Source of the DNA: CAZXCG01 sp964639205
Lineage (GTDB): Bacteria; Bacillota; Clostridia; Oscillospirales; Acutalibacteraceae
Direction: 5' to 3'
Assembly (NCBI GenBank): GCA_964639205.1
Contig: CAZXCG010000001.1
Span: 56,881 to 120,880 of the forward strand
Length of the DNA: 64,000 nt
Below the pieces are notes generated by a model, which was not told the DNA's origin, ran no database searches, and saw only the letters and a program-made list of their open reading frames with translations. A program made the translations under genes and the position numbers. Below, piece by piece: positions 47,534-56,500 of this stretch. Numbering within the stretch: the stretch's first letter is position 1; each line of letters begins with the position of its first letter.

Positions 47534-47567
47534 GGGAAGCTTCCGAATTGGATGCTTCCCGTTTTTG
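47534..47567 (+). terminator. Expression-platform terminator of the TPP riboswitch
   Basis: CGGGAAGC, a 13-base loop, GCTTCCCG and TTTTT. Lies between the aptamer and thiS. Confidence 0.9.
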
Positions 47568-47591
47568 TTTTACAAAGCAGGGGGTAAATTT

Positions 47592-47789
47592 ATGGTAAAA
47601 GTAAACGGAGCGGATCGGGATATAGCCGGAAATACTATATTAAAATGCCTTGAAGACAGCGGCTTTGACCCACGTCTTATTGCCGTGGAGCGCAATGAAG
47701 AAATTGTGCCTAAAGAGCTATTTGACGTTACGGTTATAAAGGACGGCGACGTTATTGAAATTGTAAGCTATGTCGGCGGCGGATGCTGA
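47592..47789 (+). CDS. thiS: ThiS sulfur-carrier protein with an extra C-terminal cysteine
   Basis: 65-residue beta-grasp protein: MVKVNGADRD, LKCLEDSGFDPRLIAVERNEEIVPKELFDVTVIKDGDVIEIVSYVGGGC. Gly62-64 are followed by Cys65 and the stop. Standard ThiS ends at Gly-Gly, whose carboxylate becomes the thiocarboxylate that ThiG uses. Here the terminal Cys must first be removed, or the Cys itself has a role. The ATG follows GGGGG at seven bases. No thiF is in the operon; a trimming JAMM peptidase and ThiF-like enzyme exist in the sulfur operon at 30476-31692. Confidence 0.92.
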   Translation: MVKVNGADRDIAGNTILKCLEDSGFDPRLIAVERNEEIVPKELFDVTVIKDGDVIEIVSYVGGGC

Positions 47790-47834
47790 GCGCGGACGTT
47801 ATGATACGACGCAAAAAGAAAGGTGAAAATCACA

Positions 47835-48605
47835 GTGACAAACGATAAATTAACTATCGGCGGGCGGGAGTTTAACTCAAGATTCATTCTCGGCTCCGGA
47901 AAATACTCTTTAAACCTCATAGAAGCGGCCGTAAAGTACGCCGGAGCGGAAATAATCACCCTTGCCGTTCGCCGCGCCAATACAAAGGAAAAAGAAAATA
48001 TACTTGATTTTATTCCGAAGGGGGTTACTCTTCTGCCCAATACCTCAGGCGCAAGAAACGCTCGGGAAGCGATTCGGATAGCGCGCCTTGCAAGGGAGCT
48101 GGGCTGCGGAAGCTTTGTAAAAATTGAAATTATGCGCGATACCAAATACCTCCTTCCGGACAATGCCGAAACAGTCAAGGCAACCGAAACGCTCGCCAAA
48201 GAAGGATTCACGGTTATGCCTTATATGTACCCTGATTTAAACGTTGCAAGAGATCTTGTAAACGCCGGCGCGGCTGCAATTATGCCCCTTGCTTCTCCCA
48301 TAGGCTCCAACAGAGGTCTTGCGACGCGGGAATTTATTCAGATTCTTATTGACGAAATAGACCTGCCGATTATAGTTGACGCCGGAATCGGCAGACCCTC
48401 GCAGGCTTGCGAGGCAATGGAAATGGGAGCCGCCGCGATTATGGCGAACACCGCACTTGCTACAGCGGGAGACTTGCCTTTAATGGCTTCCGCTTTCCGT
48501 CAGGCTATTGAAGCCGGGAGAAAGGCGTTTCTTGCCCGGCCGGGGCGCGTGCTTTCAAGGGGCGCATCGGCGTCCGACCCGTTGACGGGCTTCCTGCGCG
48601 ATTAG
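47835..48605 (+). CDS. thiG: Thiazole synthase ThiG
   Basis: 256 residues, TIM barrel. LTIGGREFNSRFILGSGKY, ITLAVRRANT with the Schiff-base region, LLPNTSGARNAREAIRIARLAREL, PDNAETVKATETL, MPLASPIGSNRGL, PIIVDAGIGRPSQACEAMEMGAAAIMANTAL. It condenses deoxyxylulose phosphate, dehydroglycine and ThiS-thiocarboxylate into the thiazole. GTG at 47835 is preferred (AAAGGTGA eight bases upstream); another GTG at 47823 lies within that ribosome site. Confidence 0.96.
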   Translation: MTNDKLTIGGREFNSRFILGSGKYSLNLIEAAVKYAGAEIITLAVRRANTKEKENILDFIPKGVTLLPNTSGARNAREAIRIARLARELGCGSFVKIEIMRDTKYLLPDNAETVKATETLAKEGFTVMPYMYPDLNVARDLVNAGAAAIMPLASPIGSNRGLATREFIQILIDEIDLPIIVDAGIGRPSQACEAMEMGAAAIMANTALATAGDLPLMASAFRQAIEAGRKAFLARPGRVLSRGASASDPLTGFLRD

Positions 48606-48620
48606 AGGTGCAAATTAAAT

Positions 48621-49874
48621 ATGGAAAACCGATATTTTATAGATTCATCCGCGCTCAGCGCGGATGCACTTGAAAAAAAGCACCGCCTTGAAAACGACCC
48701 ATCTTCAAGGAAAAATCATATGGAATATTTGCCCGGAATGGAACGGATAAATTCCGATATTTGTCAAAAAGTGATAGGTCAGATGAATTCCTACGATTAC
48801 TCAGTATACACCGCGGATGACGTTAAGGCGGCACTGGAGCATAAAACCTGCTCGATTGAAGATTTTAAAGCGCTTCTTTCCCCCGCTGCGGAGCCTTTTC
48901 TTGAACAAATGGCGCAGAGGGCGCGTGCTGAAACAAGCAGACATTTCGGAAACACGGTTTATCTGTTTACCCCGCTGTATATTGCAAATTACTGTGAAAA
49001 TTACTGCGTTTACTGCGGCTTTAACTGCTACAACCAAATACACCGGATGAAGCTGAATAAAGAGCAAATGGAACGCGAAATGCAAATTATTGCGAACTCC
49101 GGAATGGAGGAAATTCTTATTTTGACCGGTGAAAGCCGCTCTGAAAGCGATGTAAGTTATATCGGTGAAGCGTGCAGGCTTGCAAGCAAATATTTTCGTA
49201 TGGTCGGACTGGAAATATATCCTGTCAACACGGACGAATACCGTTACTTACATGAATGCGGCGCAGACTATGTAACCGTATTCCAGGAAACCTATGACGC
49301 CGATAAATACGAAACGCTCCACCTGCTCGGTCATAAGCGCGTATGGCCTTATCGCTTCGACTCTCAGGAAAGAGCTTTATTGGGCGGTATGCGCGGAGTT
49401 GGCTTTTCGGCATTGCTCGGTCTGGCGGATTTTCGCAGGGACGCTCTGGCAAGCGCGCTTCACGCATATTATTTGCAAAGAAAATATCCTTACGCGGAGA
49501 TGTCGCTTTCCTGCCCGCGTCTGCGCCCGATAATAAATAACGAGAAAATCAATCCGATGGACGTTCACGAAAAGCAGCTCTGCCAGATACTCTGCGCCTA
49601 CCGTATTTTTATGCCCTTTGTCGGCATTACCGTATCCTCGCGTGAAAGCGCAGGCTTCAGAAACGGCATTGTAAAAATTGCAGCCACAAAGGTCTCGGCG
49701 GGCGTTTCTACGGGGATCGGGGATCATGAAAGCAAATATACCGGAAAGGAAGCAAACGCCCCCGAGGGCGACGAGCAATTTGAAATAAGCGACAGCCGCA
49801 GTCTTGAAAGAATGTATAAAGAAATTTCCGCTGAAGGCTTGCAGCCGGTGCTCAACGATTACCTTTATGTATGA
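48621..49874 (+). CDS. thiH: 2-iminoacetate synthase ThiH (radical SAM)
   Basis: 417 residues. The [4Fe-4S]/SAM motif is Cys125-x3-Cys129-x2-Cys132 (YCENYCVYCGF). Then ILILTGESRSESDVSYI, VTVFQETYDADKYETLH, LSCPRLRPI and a late VSAGVSTGIGDHE. It cleaves tyrosine to dehydroglycine and p-cresol under anoxic conditions, replacing the oxygen-using ThiO. Slightly longer than E. coli ThiH (377) because of an N-terminal helical stretch 1-45. ATG 48621 is 15 bases after thiG with GAGG. Overlaps the next gene by eight bases. Confidence 0.95.
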   Translation: MENRYFIDSSALSADALEKKHRLENDPSSRKNHMEYLPGMERINSDICQKVIGQMNSYDYSVYTADDVKAALEHKTCSIEDFKALLSPAAEPFLEQMAQRARAETSRHFGNTVYLFTPLYIANYCENYCVYCGFNCYNQIHRMKLNKEQMEREMQIIANSGMEEILILTGESRSESDVSYIGEACRLASKYFRMVGLEIYPVNTDEYRYLHECGADYVTVFQETYDADKYETLHLLGHKRVWPYRFDSQERALLGGMRGVGFSALLGLADFRRDALASALHAYYLQRKYPYAEMSLSCPRLRPIINNEKINPMDVHEKQLCQILCAYRIFMPFVGITVSSRESAGFRNGIVKIAATKVSAGVSTGIGDHESKYTGKEANAPEGDEQFEISDSRSLERMYKEISAEGLQPVLNDYLYV

Positions 49875-50487
49875 TATTTTTTGCGTTACAAACCGCCTGC
49901 TGTGCGCAACAGACTTTCTTTTACAAATCGAAAAAATTGCAAGCTGCCGTCCCGACGGAATTATTCTGCGCGAAAAGGATTTGCCGGAAGACGAGTATAA
50001 AAGTCTTGCAATCGACGTTATTAAAATATGCGGGAAATACGGCGTGCCCTGCATACTGCACAGCTTTGTAAACGTCGCGTTAGCTCTCAAATCGGAACGA
50101 ATCCACCTAACCATGCCTGCCTTGCGCGGCATTCAAAATGGACAGAAGAAGCGTTTCAAACAGATCGGCGTTTCCTGTCATTCACTTGAAGAAGCCGTTG
50201 AAGCCGAGAGCCTTGACTGCAGCTATATTACGGCGGGACATATATTTGCGACCGACTGCAAAAGGGATCTTGCACCTCGCGGCACTCAATTTTTAAAAAA
50301 CGTTTCCAGCCGCGTTTCCGTTCCGGTTTATGCAATAGGCGGCATAAACAGCGCCAACGCCGGAATTGCGGCTGCCTCGGGGGCTCAGGGCGTTTGCATT
50401 ATGAGCGGATTAATGACTTGCAAAAATCCCGCCGAATATTTTAAAAATTTAAGAAACGCGGAGGGGAAAAATGTTATTCAGCCGTAA
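49867..50487 (+). CDS. tenI: TenI-like thiazole tautomerase / ThiE paralog
   Basis: 206 residues with the thiamine-phosphate-synthase fold: MYDIFCVTNRLLCA, GIILREKDLPEDEY, YGVPCILHSFVNVALALKSERIHLTMPALR, GVSCHSLEEAVEAESLDCSYITAGHIFATDCKRDLAPRG, VPVYAIGGINSANAG. In real ThiE the residues D(GVHVG) and KT-rich pyrophosphate loop are kept; here HLTM and DCKRDLAPRG replace them, as in TenI, which moves the thiazole double bond (tautomerase). True thiE is next, overlapping by 17 bases. ATG 49867 lies inside the thiH end. Confidence 0.82.
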   Translation: MYDIFCVTNRLLCATDFLLQIEKIASCRPDGIILREKDLPEDEYKSLAIDVIKICGKYGVPCILHSFVNVALALKSERIHLTMPALRGIQNGQKKRFKQIGVSCHSLEEAVEAESLDCSYITAGHIFATDCKRDLAPRGTQFLKNVSSRVSVPVYAIGGINSANAGIAAASGAQGVCIMSGLMTCKNPAEYFKNLRNAEGKNVIQP

Positions 50488-51109
50488 AAGCCTTCTGTTA
50501 TATGCGGTAACCAACCGCCGCCAAACAGATATGCAAACATTTCTCACGCAAATAGAGGATGCGCTTGCAGGAGGAGTTACCTGTATTCAACTGCGGGAGA
50601 AGAATATTGAAAAAGAGGATTTCATTAAGGAAGCCGCCGAGGTTAAAAAGCTCTGCCACGCTTTCGGAGCGCCTTTAATCATTAACGACAGTGCAGAGGT
50701 TGCGCTCAGAAGCGGAGCCGACGGCGTTCATGTAGGCATTGATGACGCTCCTGTAAGCAAAATCCGGAAAATTGCAGGGAAGAATTTTATTATCGGCGCA
50801 ACGGCAAAAACCGTAGAGCAAGCTGTTTTTGCCGAAAACAGCGGCGCGGATTATCTCGGCGTCGGGGCGGTTTTCCCTTCGCCGACGAAAACAAACGCCG
50901 TGCGAGTTACAAAGGAACAGCTAAGATCGATTTGCTCTTCCGTAAGCATTCCGGCGGTTGCAATAGGCGGGATAACCCTTGAAAATATAAATGAGATTGC
51001 AAACTGCAATATCAGCGGGATTGCCGCCGTATCGGCAATATTTGCGGCGGAGGATGTAAAATCCGCAGCCGTCCGTCTTAAAGAAGCGGTAATAAATATT
51101 TTAACATAA
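50471..51109 (+). CDS. thiE: Thiamine-phosphate synthase ThiE
   Basis: 212 residues. LLLYAVTNRR, GVTCIQLREKNIEKEDF, PLIINDSAEVALRSGADGVHVGIDD, IIGATAKTVEQAVFAENSGADYLGVGAVFPSPTKTNAV and IPAVAIGGI. It couples HMP-pyrophosphate and thiazole phosphate to thiamine phosphate. All ThiE pyrophosphate-binding residues (KN, DS/DGVHVG, PSPTKT) are present, unlike the TenI-like upstream protein. ATG 50471 with GGGG upstream. A 75-base gap, without a terminator, separates it from thiD. Confidence 0.94.
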   Translation: MLFSRKSLLLYAVTNRRQTDMQTFLTQIEDALAGGVTCIQLREKNIEKEDFIKEAAEVKKLCHAFGAPLIINDSAEVALRSGADGVHVGIDDAPVSKIRKIAGKNFIIGATAKTVEQAVFAENSGADYLGVGAVFPSPTKTNAVRVTKEQLRSICSSVSIPAVAIGGITLENINEIANCNISGIAAVSAIFAAEDVKSAAVRLKEAVINILT

Positions 51110-51184
51110 TATAACAGCGGCAGATTGGGGGCACCACCTTTTGTCGCTTTACAAAATTAGTGCTTATATGAAAAGGAGATCATT

Positions 51185-51991
51185 ATGAAAACAGCATTAA
51201 CAATCGCAGGCAGCGATTCCTGCGGAGGCGCCGGTATTCAGGCAGACATTAAAGCCATGACCATGAACGGTGTTTATGCCATGAGCGCTGTAACGGCTCT
51301 AACCGCGCAGAACACAACCGGAGTAACGGGAATTTATGAGGTACCGCCGGATTTTTTAGGGAAACAAATTGACGCTGTGTTTACCGACATTCCCCCCGAC
51401 GCGGTAAAAATCGGTATGGTATCGTCTTCAAGCTTAGTTGAAACAATTGCCGAAAGACTGAGAAATTTTAAAGCGGTAAACATTGTGGTCGATCCGGTAA
51501 TGGCGGCTACAAGCGGTTCAAGGCTTATAGACGAAGACGGCGTTTCGGTTTTAAAAAGCAAACTCTTCCCTATTGCTTCAATTATTACACCCAATATTCC
51601 CGAAGCTGAAATTTTATCCGGAATATCCGTTAAAAGTGAAGAGGATATGCTTAAAGCTGCAAAAATAATCTTTGATTCCTGCGGCTGCGCGGTACTCTGC
51701 AAGGGCGGTCACAGTCCGGACAATGCCGACGACCTGCTCTATTCAGACAGCGAACAGCTCTGGTTCAGAAGCAAAAAAATCAATAACCACAATACACACG
51801 GAACCGGATGCACGCTTTCCGCCTCGATTGCCGCCAACCTTGCAAAAGGTTTTGGAATTGCCGAATCGGTGCGAAGGGCAAAATTGTACATTTCCGGCGC
51901 TTTGGCGTCCATGCTTAACCTTGGGCGCGGAAGCGGTCCGATAAACCATGCTTTTAATTTGCGCGGTGAATTTGCCGCTGAAAACAGTTAA
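51185..51991 (+). CDS. thiD: Hydroxymethylpyrimidine (phosphate) kinase ThiD
   Basis: 268-residue ribokinase-fold kinase. TIAGSDSCGGAGIQADIKAM (substrate loop), DPVMAATSGSRL, IITPNIPEAEIL and the anion hole NTHGTGCTLSASIAANLAKG near the C-terminus. Phosphorylates HMP and HMP-P. AAAAGGAG lies seven bases before the ATG. Followed after 24 bases by thiC. Confidence 0.95.
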   Translation: MKTALTIAGSDSCGGAGIQADIKAMTMNGVYAMSAVTALTAQNTTGVTGIYEVPPDFLGKQIDAVFTDIPPDAVKIGMVSSSSLVETIAERLRNFKAVNIVVDPVMAATSGSRLIDEDGVSVLKSKLFPIASIITPNIPEAEILSGISVKSEEDMLKAAKIIFDSCGCAVLCKGGHSPDNADDLLYSDSEQLWFRSKKINNHNTHGTGCTLSASIAANLAKGFGIAESVRRAKLYISGALASMLNLGRGSGPINHAFNLRGEFAAENS

Positions 51992-52015
51992 TCTGCACAC
52001 TGAATATGAAAGGGA

Positions 52016-53338
52016 ATGATTTTTACGGAAAATTATAAAACACAGATGGAAGCCGCAAAAAAAGGGATTATTACGCCCCAAATGCAGCTCGTTGCGGAAA
52101 AAGAATATACGGAGCCCGAAAAGCTGCGCGAGGCGATTGCAAAAGGCGCTGCGGTAATTCCATGCAATGTTAATCATAAGTCAATATCCGCCGAGGGAAT
52201 CGGCGTGGGGCTCCGCACTAAAATCAACGTAAATCTCGGTATTTCCGGGGACTGCAAAGATTACAGCGTTGAAATGCAGAAGGTGGATCTTGCTCTCAAA
52301 TTCGGGGCGGAAGCAATTATGGATTTAAGCAACTACGGAAAAACAAATACTTTCCGCAAGGAGCTGATAGCAAGGTCGCCGGCAATGATAGGAACTGTAC
52401 CTATGTACGACGCAATAGGCTATCTTGACAAGGATCTGCTTGAAATAAGCGCAAAAGACTTCCTTGAGGTTGTTCGCGCGCATGCTCGGGAAGGCGTTGA
52501 CTTTATGACTATTCATGCCGGCATAAACCGCCGCGCCGTCGAGGCCTTTATGCGTGACAAACGCAAAATGAATATTGTTTCTCGCGGCGGGTCTCTTTTG
52601 TTTGCATGGATGATGATGACAGGCAACGAAAATCCTTTCTACGAATATTACGATGAAGTGCTTGAAATTCTGCGCGAATACGATGTTACAATAAGCTTAG
52701 GCGACGCTTTGCGTCCCGGCTGTATTGACGACAGCACCGACGCCGGCCAGATAAGCGAGCTTATTGAGCTTGGAGCGCTGACGCAGCGTGCATGGGAGAA
52801 AGACGTTCAGGTTATGGTGGAAGGACCGGGGCATATGGCAATGAATGAGATTGAAGCCAATATGAAGTTGCAGAAGCGCCTCTGTCACAACGCTCCGTTC
52901 TATGTTTTGGGTCCGCTTGTTACGGACATTGCCCCGGGGTACGACCATATTACATCGGCAATAGGCGGCGCAATTGCCGCGGCAAGCGGCGCAGACTTCC
53001 TTTGCTATGTAACGCCCGCAGAACATTTGCGTCTGCCCGACCTCGGCGATGTCAAGGAGGGAATAATTGCAAGCAAAATAGCAGCGCATGCCGCCGACAT
53101 AGCCAAAGGCGTTCCTCACGCAAGAGACGCCGACAATGCAATGGCAGAGGCGAGGCAAAAAGTAGATTGGGAGAAAATTTTTGATAACGCAATAGACAGA
53201 GAAAAGGCTCAATCTTACTTTGAAAGTACTCCGCCCGCCGACCGCCACACCTGCTCAATGTGCGGCAAAATGTGCGCCGTAAGAACGACCAATTTAATCC
53301 TTGAGGGCAAAAAAGTGGAGTTTTGTACCGAAAAATAA
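52016..53338 (+). CDS. thiC: Phosphomethylpyrimidine synthase ThiC, short form
   Basis: 440 residues. Radical SAM-type enzyme converting AIR to HMP-P. Conserved: VIPCNVNHKSISAEGIGVGLRTKINVNLG, DLSNYGKTN, DFMTIHAGI, LGDALRPGCIDD, QVMVEGPGHMAM, APFYVLGPLVTDIAPGYDHITSAIGGA. The C-terminal cluster motif is Cys413-x2-Cys416-x3-Cys420 (CSMCGKMC), the form seen in short clostridial/archaeal-type ThiC, against CX2CX4C in E. coli. It lacks the ~150-residue N-terminal domain of the long form. ATG 52016 sits close to AGGGA, so initiation may be weak. Its placement in the thi operon argues against the benzimidazole-forming paralog BzaF. Confidence 0.93.
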   Translation: MIFTENYKTQMEAAKKGIITPQMQLVAEKEYTEPEKLREAIAKGAAVIPCNVNHKSISAEGIGVGLRTKINVNLGISGDCKDYSVEMQKVDLALKFGAEAIMDLSNYGKTNTFRKELIARSPAMIGTVPMYDAIGYLDKDLLEISAKDFLEVVRAHAREGVDFMTIHAGINRRAVEAFMRDKRKMNIVSRGGSLLFAWMMMTGNENPFYEYYDEVLEILREYDVTISLGDALRPGCIDDSTDAGQISELIELGALTQRAWEKDVQVMVEGPGHMAMNEIEANMKLQKRLCHNAPFYVLGPLVTDIAPGYDHITSAIGGAIAAASGADFLCYVTPAEHLRLPDLGDVKEGIIASKIAAHAADIAKGVPHARDADNAMAEARQKVDWEKIFDNAIDREKAQSYFESTPPADRHTCSMCGKMCAVRTTNLILEGKKVEFCTEK

Positions 53339-53375
53339 AATTAAACCTTTTAAACAGTTAATTTCCGATTAGATA

Positions 53376-53415
53376 AGCCTCCTGTGATTTTCCGCACAAA
53401 TCACAGGAGGCTTTT
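53376..53415 (+). terminator. Intrinsic terminator after thiC
   Basis: AAGCCTCCTGTGATTT, seven-base loop, AAATCACAGGAGGCTT followed by TTTT: a 16-bp perfect stem ending the thiamine operon. Confidence 0.92.
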
Positions 53416-53435
53416 TTGCATAAAAGTAAACCGAA

Positions 53436-53460
53436 TGAGCGGGAGAAAATCTCCCGCTCA
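53436..53460 (-). terminator. Hairpin downstream of the GH101 gene
   Basis: TGAGCGGGAGA, three-base loop, TCTCCCGCTCA, an 11-bp perfect stem 66 bases after the GH101 stop. The following minus-strand bases are only moderately T-rich. Confidence 0.6.
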
Positions 53461-53526
53461 CGCAGTGTTTTTGGCTTTATTTTAAATTGAGTAATAAAGC
53501 CGACGGTTCAAATAAGTGTTTAACGG

Positions 53527-56500
53527 TTAAACTCCGAGATCGGTAATCTTAACGTTGTCAATATAGAACCCTTCAGCGCTTCTGCACTCAACGCCTATAT
53601 ATCCGTCGTCCGTAACCATATCATAGGAGCTGCTTATTGTTTCACTCAAAATGGTTGTACCGTCAACAGAGATAGATATGTCTCTGTCATTGAGTGTAGC
53701 AACGATGTGATAGGTCGTGCCTTGCTGCAGAGCAGGTCCGGAGGAGTTATCGCTCCAAGTATTGTCTCCGCCGAAGATTTCCCAGAAATAGTAGCCGTTA
53801 GTATCGTTGATACCAACCCACACTCTGTTGTTCAAGTCTGTAGCACGGAAGGATATACCAAAGCGCGCGGAGCTTGAAGACGCGGGCGTAAGGTCAAATT
53901 CTACGGTTGCGTTTACGAAGGTTCCCGCGTCGGTAAATACAACATTGTTACGTCCGCCGCCCGGGAATCCGACATAAAGACTGCCGTCGGAATAGTTAAT
54001 GCTTACCGTACCGGTATTTCCGGTAAGAGGCTCTACGCCGGTAATCATATCTGCGTCGTCAAACTCATTGGTATAATCGTAATCCCCGGTTTTTACGCTG
54101 AGAACTATATTTGCCATTGTGTTTTCGCCCTGCGCCAGCGTGCCTACGGCAATGTTATATTTTGAAGAATAACCGGTAGCCGAGGAAACCATGATAGTGT
54201 AATCTCTGATTGGAATATCGGCAAATGTGTACGAGCCGTCGCTGCCTGTCCTTGCGGTTAAGTTTGACTCGCCGCTTGTCTTAAGGGTAACAAGCGCGTT
54301 TTCAATCCCTTCGCCTTCTTCGTTGACTACCTTACCGGTTAAAGTTGCCGAAATACGGCTGAGACCTTCGATTGCCTGAGCAAGAGCATTTGCGGCAGTG
54401 TCAACTTCGTCTTGAGTTGAATTGATGTTATTTAGAACAGCCTGAGCCGCCGTCAAAGCACTCTGCATAGCCAGGTAGGTTTCTTCTGTGTAATCGCGTG
54501 AATCAAACGCGGAAGCAGCGGTTATATTTTCGTTGAGCTTTGACCAATCAACATTGCTTTGAACAACTGTGAGATTGTCAAGGACAAAGTCATAGTAACC
54601 GCCGAAGGACGCCGCCGAGCCGGAGGTTCCCTGTGTATCTGAGGAAGCGTTGGTTGAATAGATACCGAACCAGCTCTGACCGCTTTCGGAACCGGTGATA
54701 GTAAATACCGCTCTCTTAACGGTTGCGTTATTCACATATCCGTCCTCTTCACTTGTTGTTATTCCCGTTGTATCATCGCCCAATGTCTTCTGCAGAGAAA
54801 CCGTTTGATAGCTTGTGCTTGTTCCGTCCCCTATAATTACCTGATAGGTGCCTTCCGAACCCATTTCATAGTCGAAAGCTACAGTATAGGTTACGCCGGG
54901 CTCAAAGCGGAGGTTCTGCGGAATTGTCTGCATAACAATCGCGCTTGCGCCGTCAAGACCGTTCGCCTTAACAGACCATTCGCCGCCGATGACGTCGTCA
55001 AGTTTCTTAACATCCCAGCCTGCCTGAGTATAAGGATCATGCAGCTGAGAAAGGTGAGTTCTGTTGTCTTCAACTCCCTCAATAGAGCCGATTACAAACG
55101 GATATACGCCCTGAGCGTTGTTCTCGAAGTCGTTGGTAAACGATACAAGAGCGCCGTCTTCATCCTTTACAAGTCCGTCGAATTCGGTTTCTACAATTCG
55201 AATATCGTCGAAATATGCCGCAGAGGTACCTGAAGCGCCTTCGAGACTTAAGGTAACAGTTGCAACACCGTCGGCAGGAGCGGTAAAGTATACATACATA
55301 TTCTGGAAGTAGCTTCCGTAAGTGCCTGATACGGTAGCGCTGTTATTGTTATGTCCGTAAGCTTTAATGTAGTTGCGCGCAATTGAGGATGCAGTGTAGT
55401 TGGAATCGAGAACACCGCCCTCTGAATCTGTAATTGTTATAGTCGCGTTACCGTCGCTTCTATTGTCTACTCCGACATAGACCGCGTATGTCTGACCGGG
55501 TGTGAGATCCTTGAACTGCTGATGAGCGGACGCACTGCCGGTGAGAGCAAGCATGGGGTTGTTGGAGCCGGTCTTTACGATTGATGCGCCGTCTGTAACG
55601 TTCCAAACATCGAGCGAGCCCGAGTTAAAGCCGACATCTGTAAGATGTGTTCCCGTGCTCCACTCTATATCCATTTGGGCTGTTTCTCCCTTATAAACCA
55701 CATAAGGAGTTTCAGCATCTGCATTGATAGTAATTTGTCCGTCTACTACTTTAACCTCGGTTTCGTTAATCTTACCGGTATCGGTAAGCTCATAAACGAA
55801 TACCGTTGAGCAATCCTGCCACTCGTCAACGAGCGTCCAGGTTGTTTCGCCGCCGAGGCAGTTCCAGTGGTAGAGCTTCATTTCATCGTCTGAAAGGAGG
55901 TTACCCTCGCTGTCCCAGAACCACGGAATCAGGTAAGCTTCTGTGCCGGTAATTCTGGATTTGCCTGTTGTGCAGGCGCCGGTTGAAATAACCACTCCGT
56001 TATATGTGATGGTTCTGTCGCGGTAAGCCGAGCTGTTTACATCGTCCGAACCTCTTGTAAGCGTTACAAGATTGCCATCTTCGTCAGTAAGCTCGATGTA
56101 CATTTCGGGAGTCCACTCATAGCCGTTTACCGTGTAGGAATTTTCACTGTTAACCCACTTTGTAACTTCATAGTGCTGAATGAACTTGGTGGTTACGTTA
56201 TGTGAATACAAAATATTGATGTAGAGGTCGTAATCGGTACGTCCCTGCCAGCCTTCAAAATCATACATTTCCATTCCGCCGAGCAGAGGAGCGTTCGCCG
56301 CGCCGCCGTAGTCGGGGCAGTCGGCAACCCAGGAATCCTTCTGGCTGTTTCTTATGAATCTCATAAGAACGCTGTTAAAGCCCTTGGAGGAGGAATCGCC
56401 GTAAGCAAGGTCGGAAGCCCAGTGCTGCATTGTAGCATACCAGTCTGTGCCTGTGCCCCACTCGTTGCCCATGCGCCAGCCGAAGCTTGTAATCTGATTT

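Noticed and set aside
52016..53338. ThiC paralog BzaF (benzimidazole synthesis)
   Set aside because: The gene closes a TPP-riboswitch thiamine operon and is the only ThiC-type gene there, so HMP-P synthesis is far more likely.
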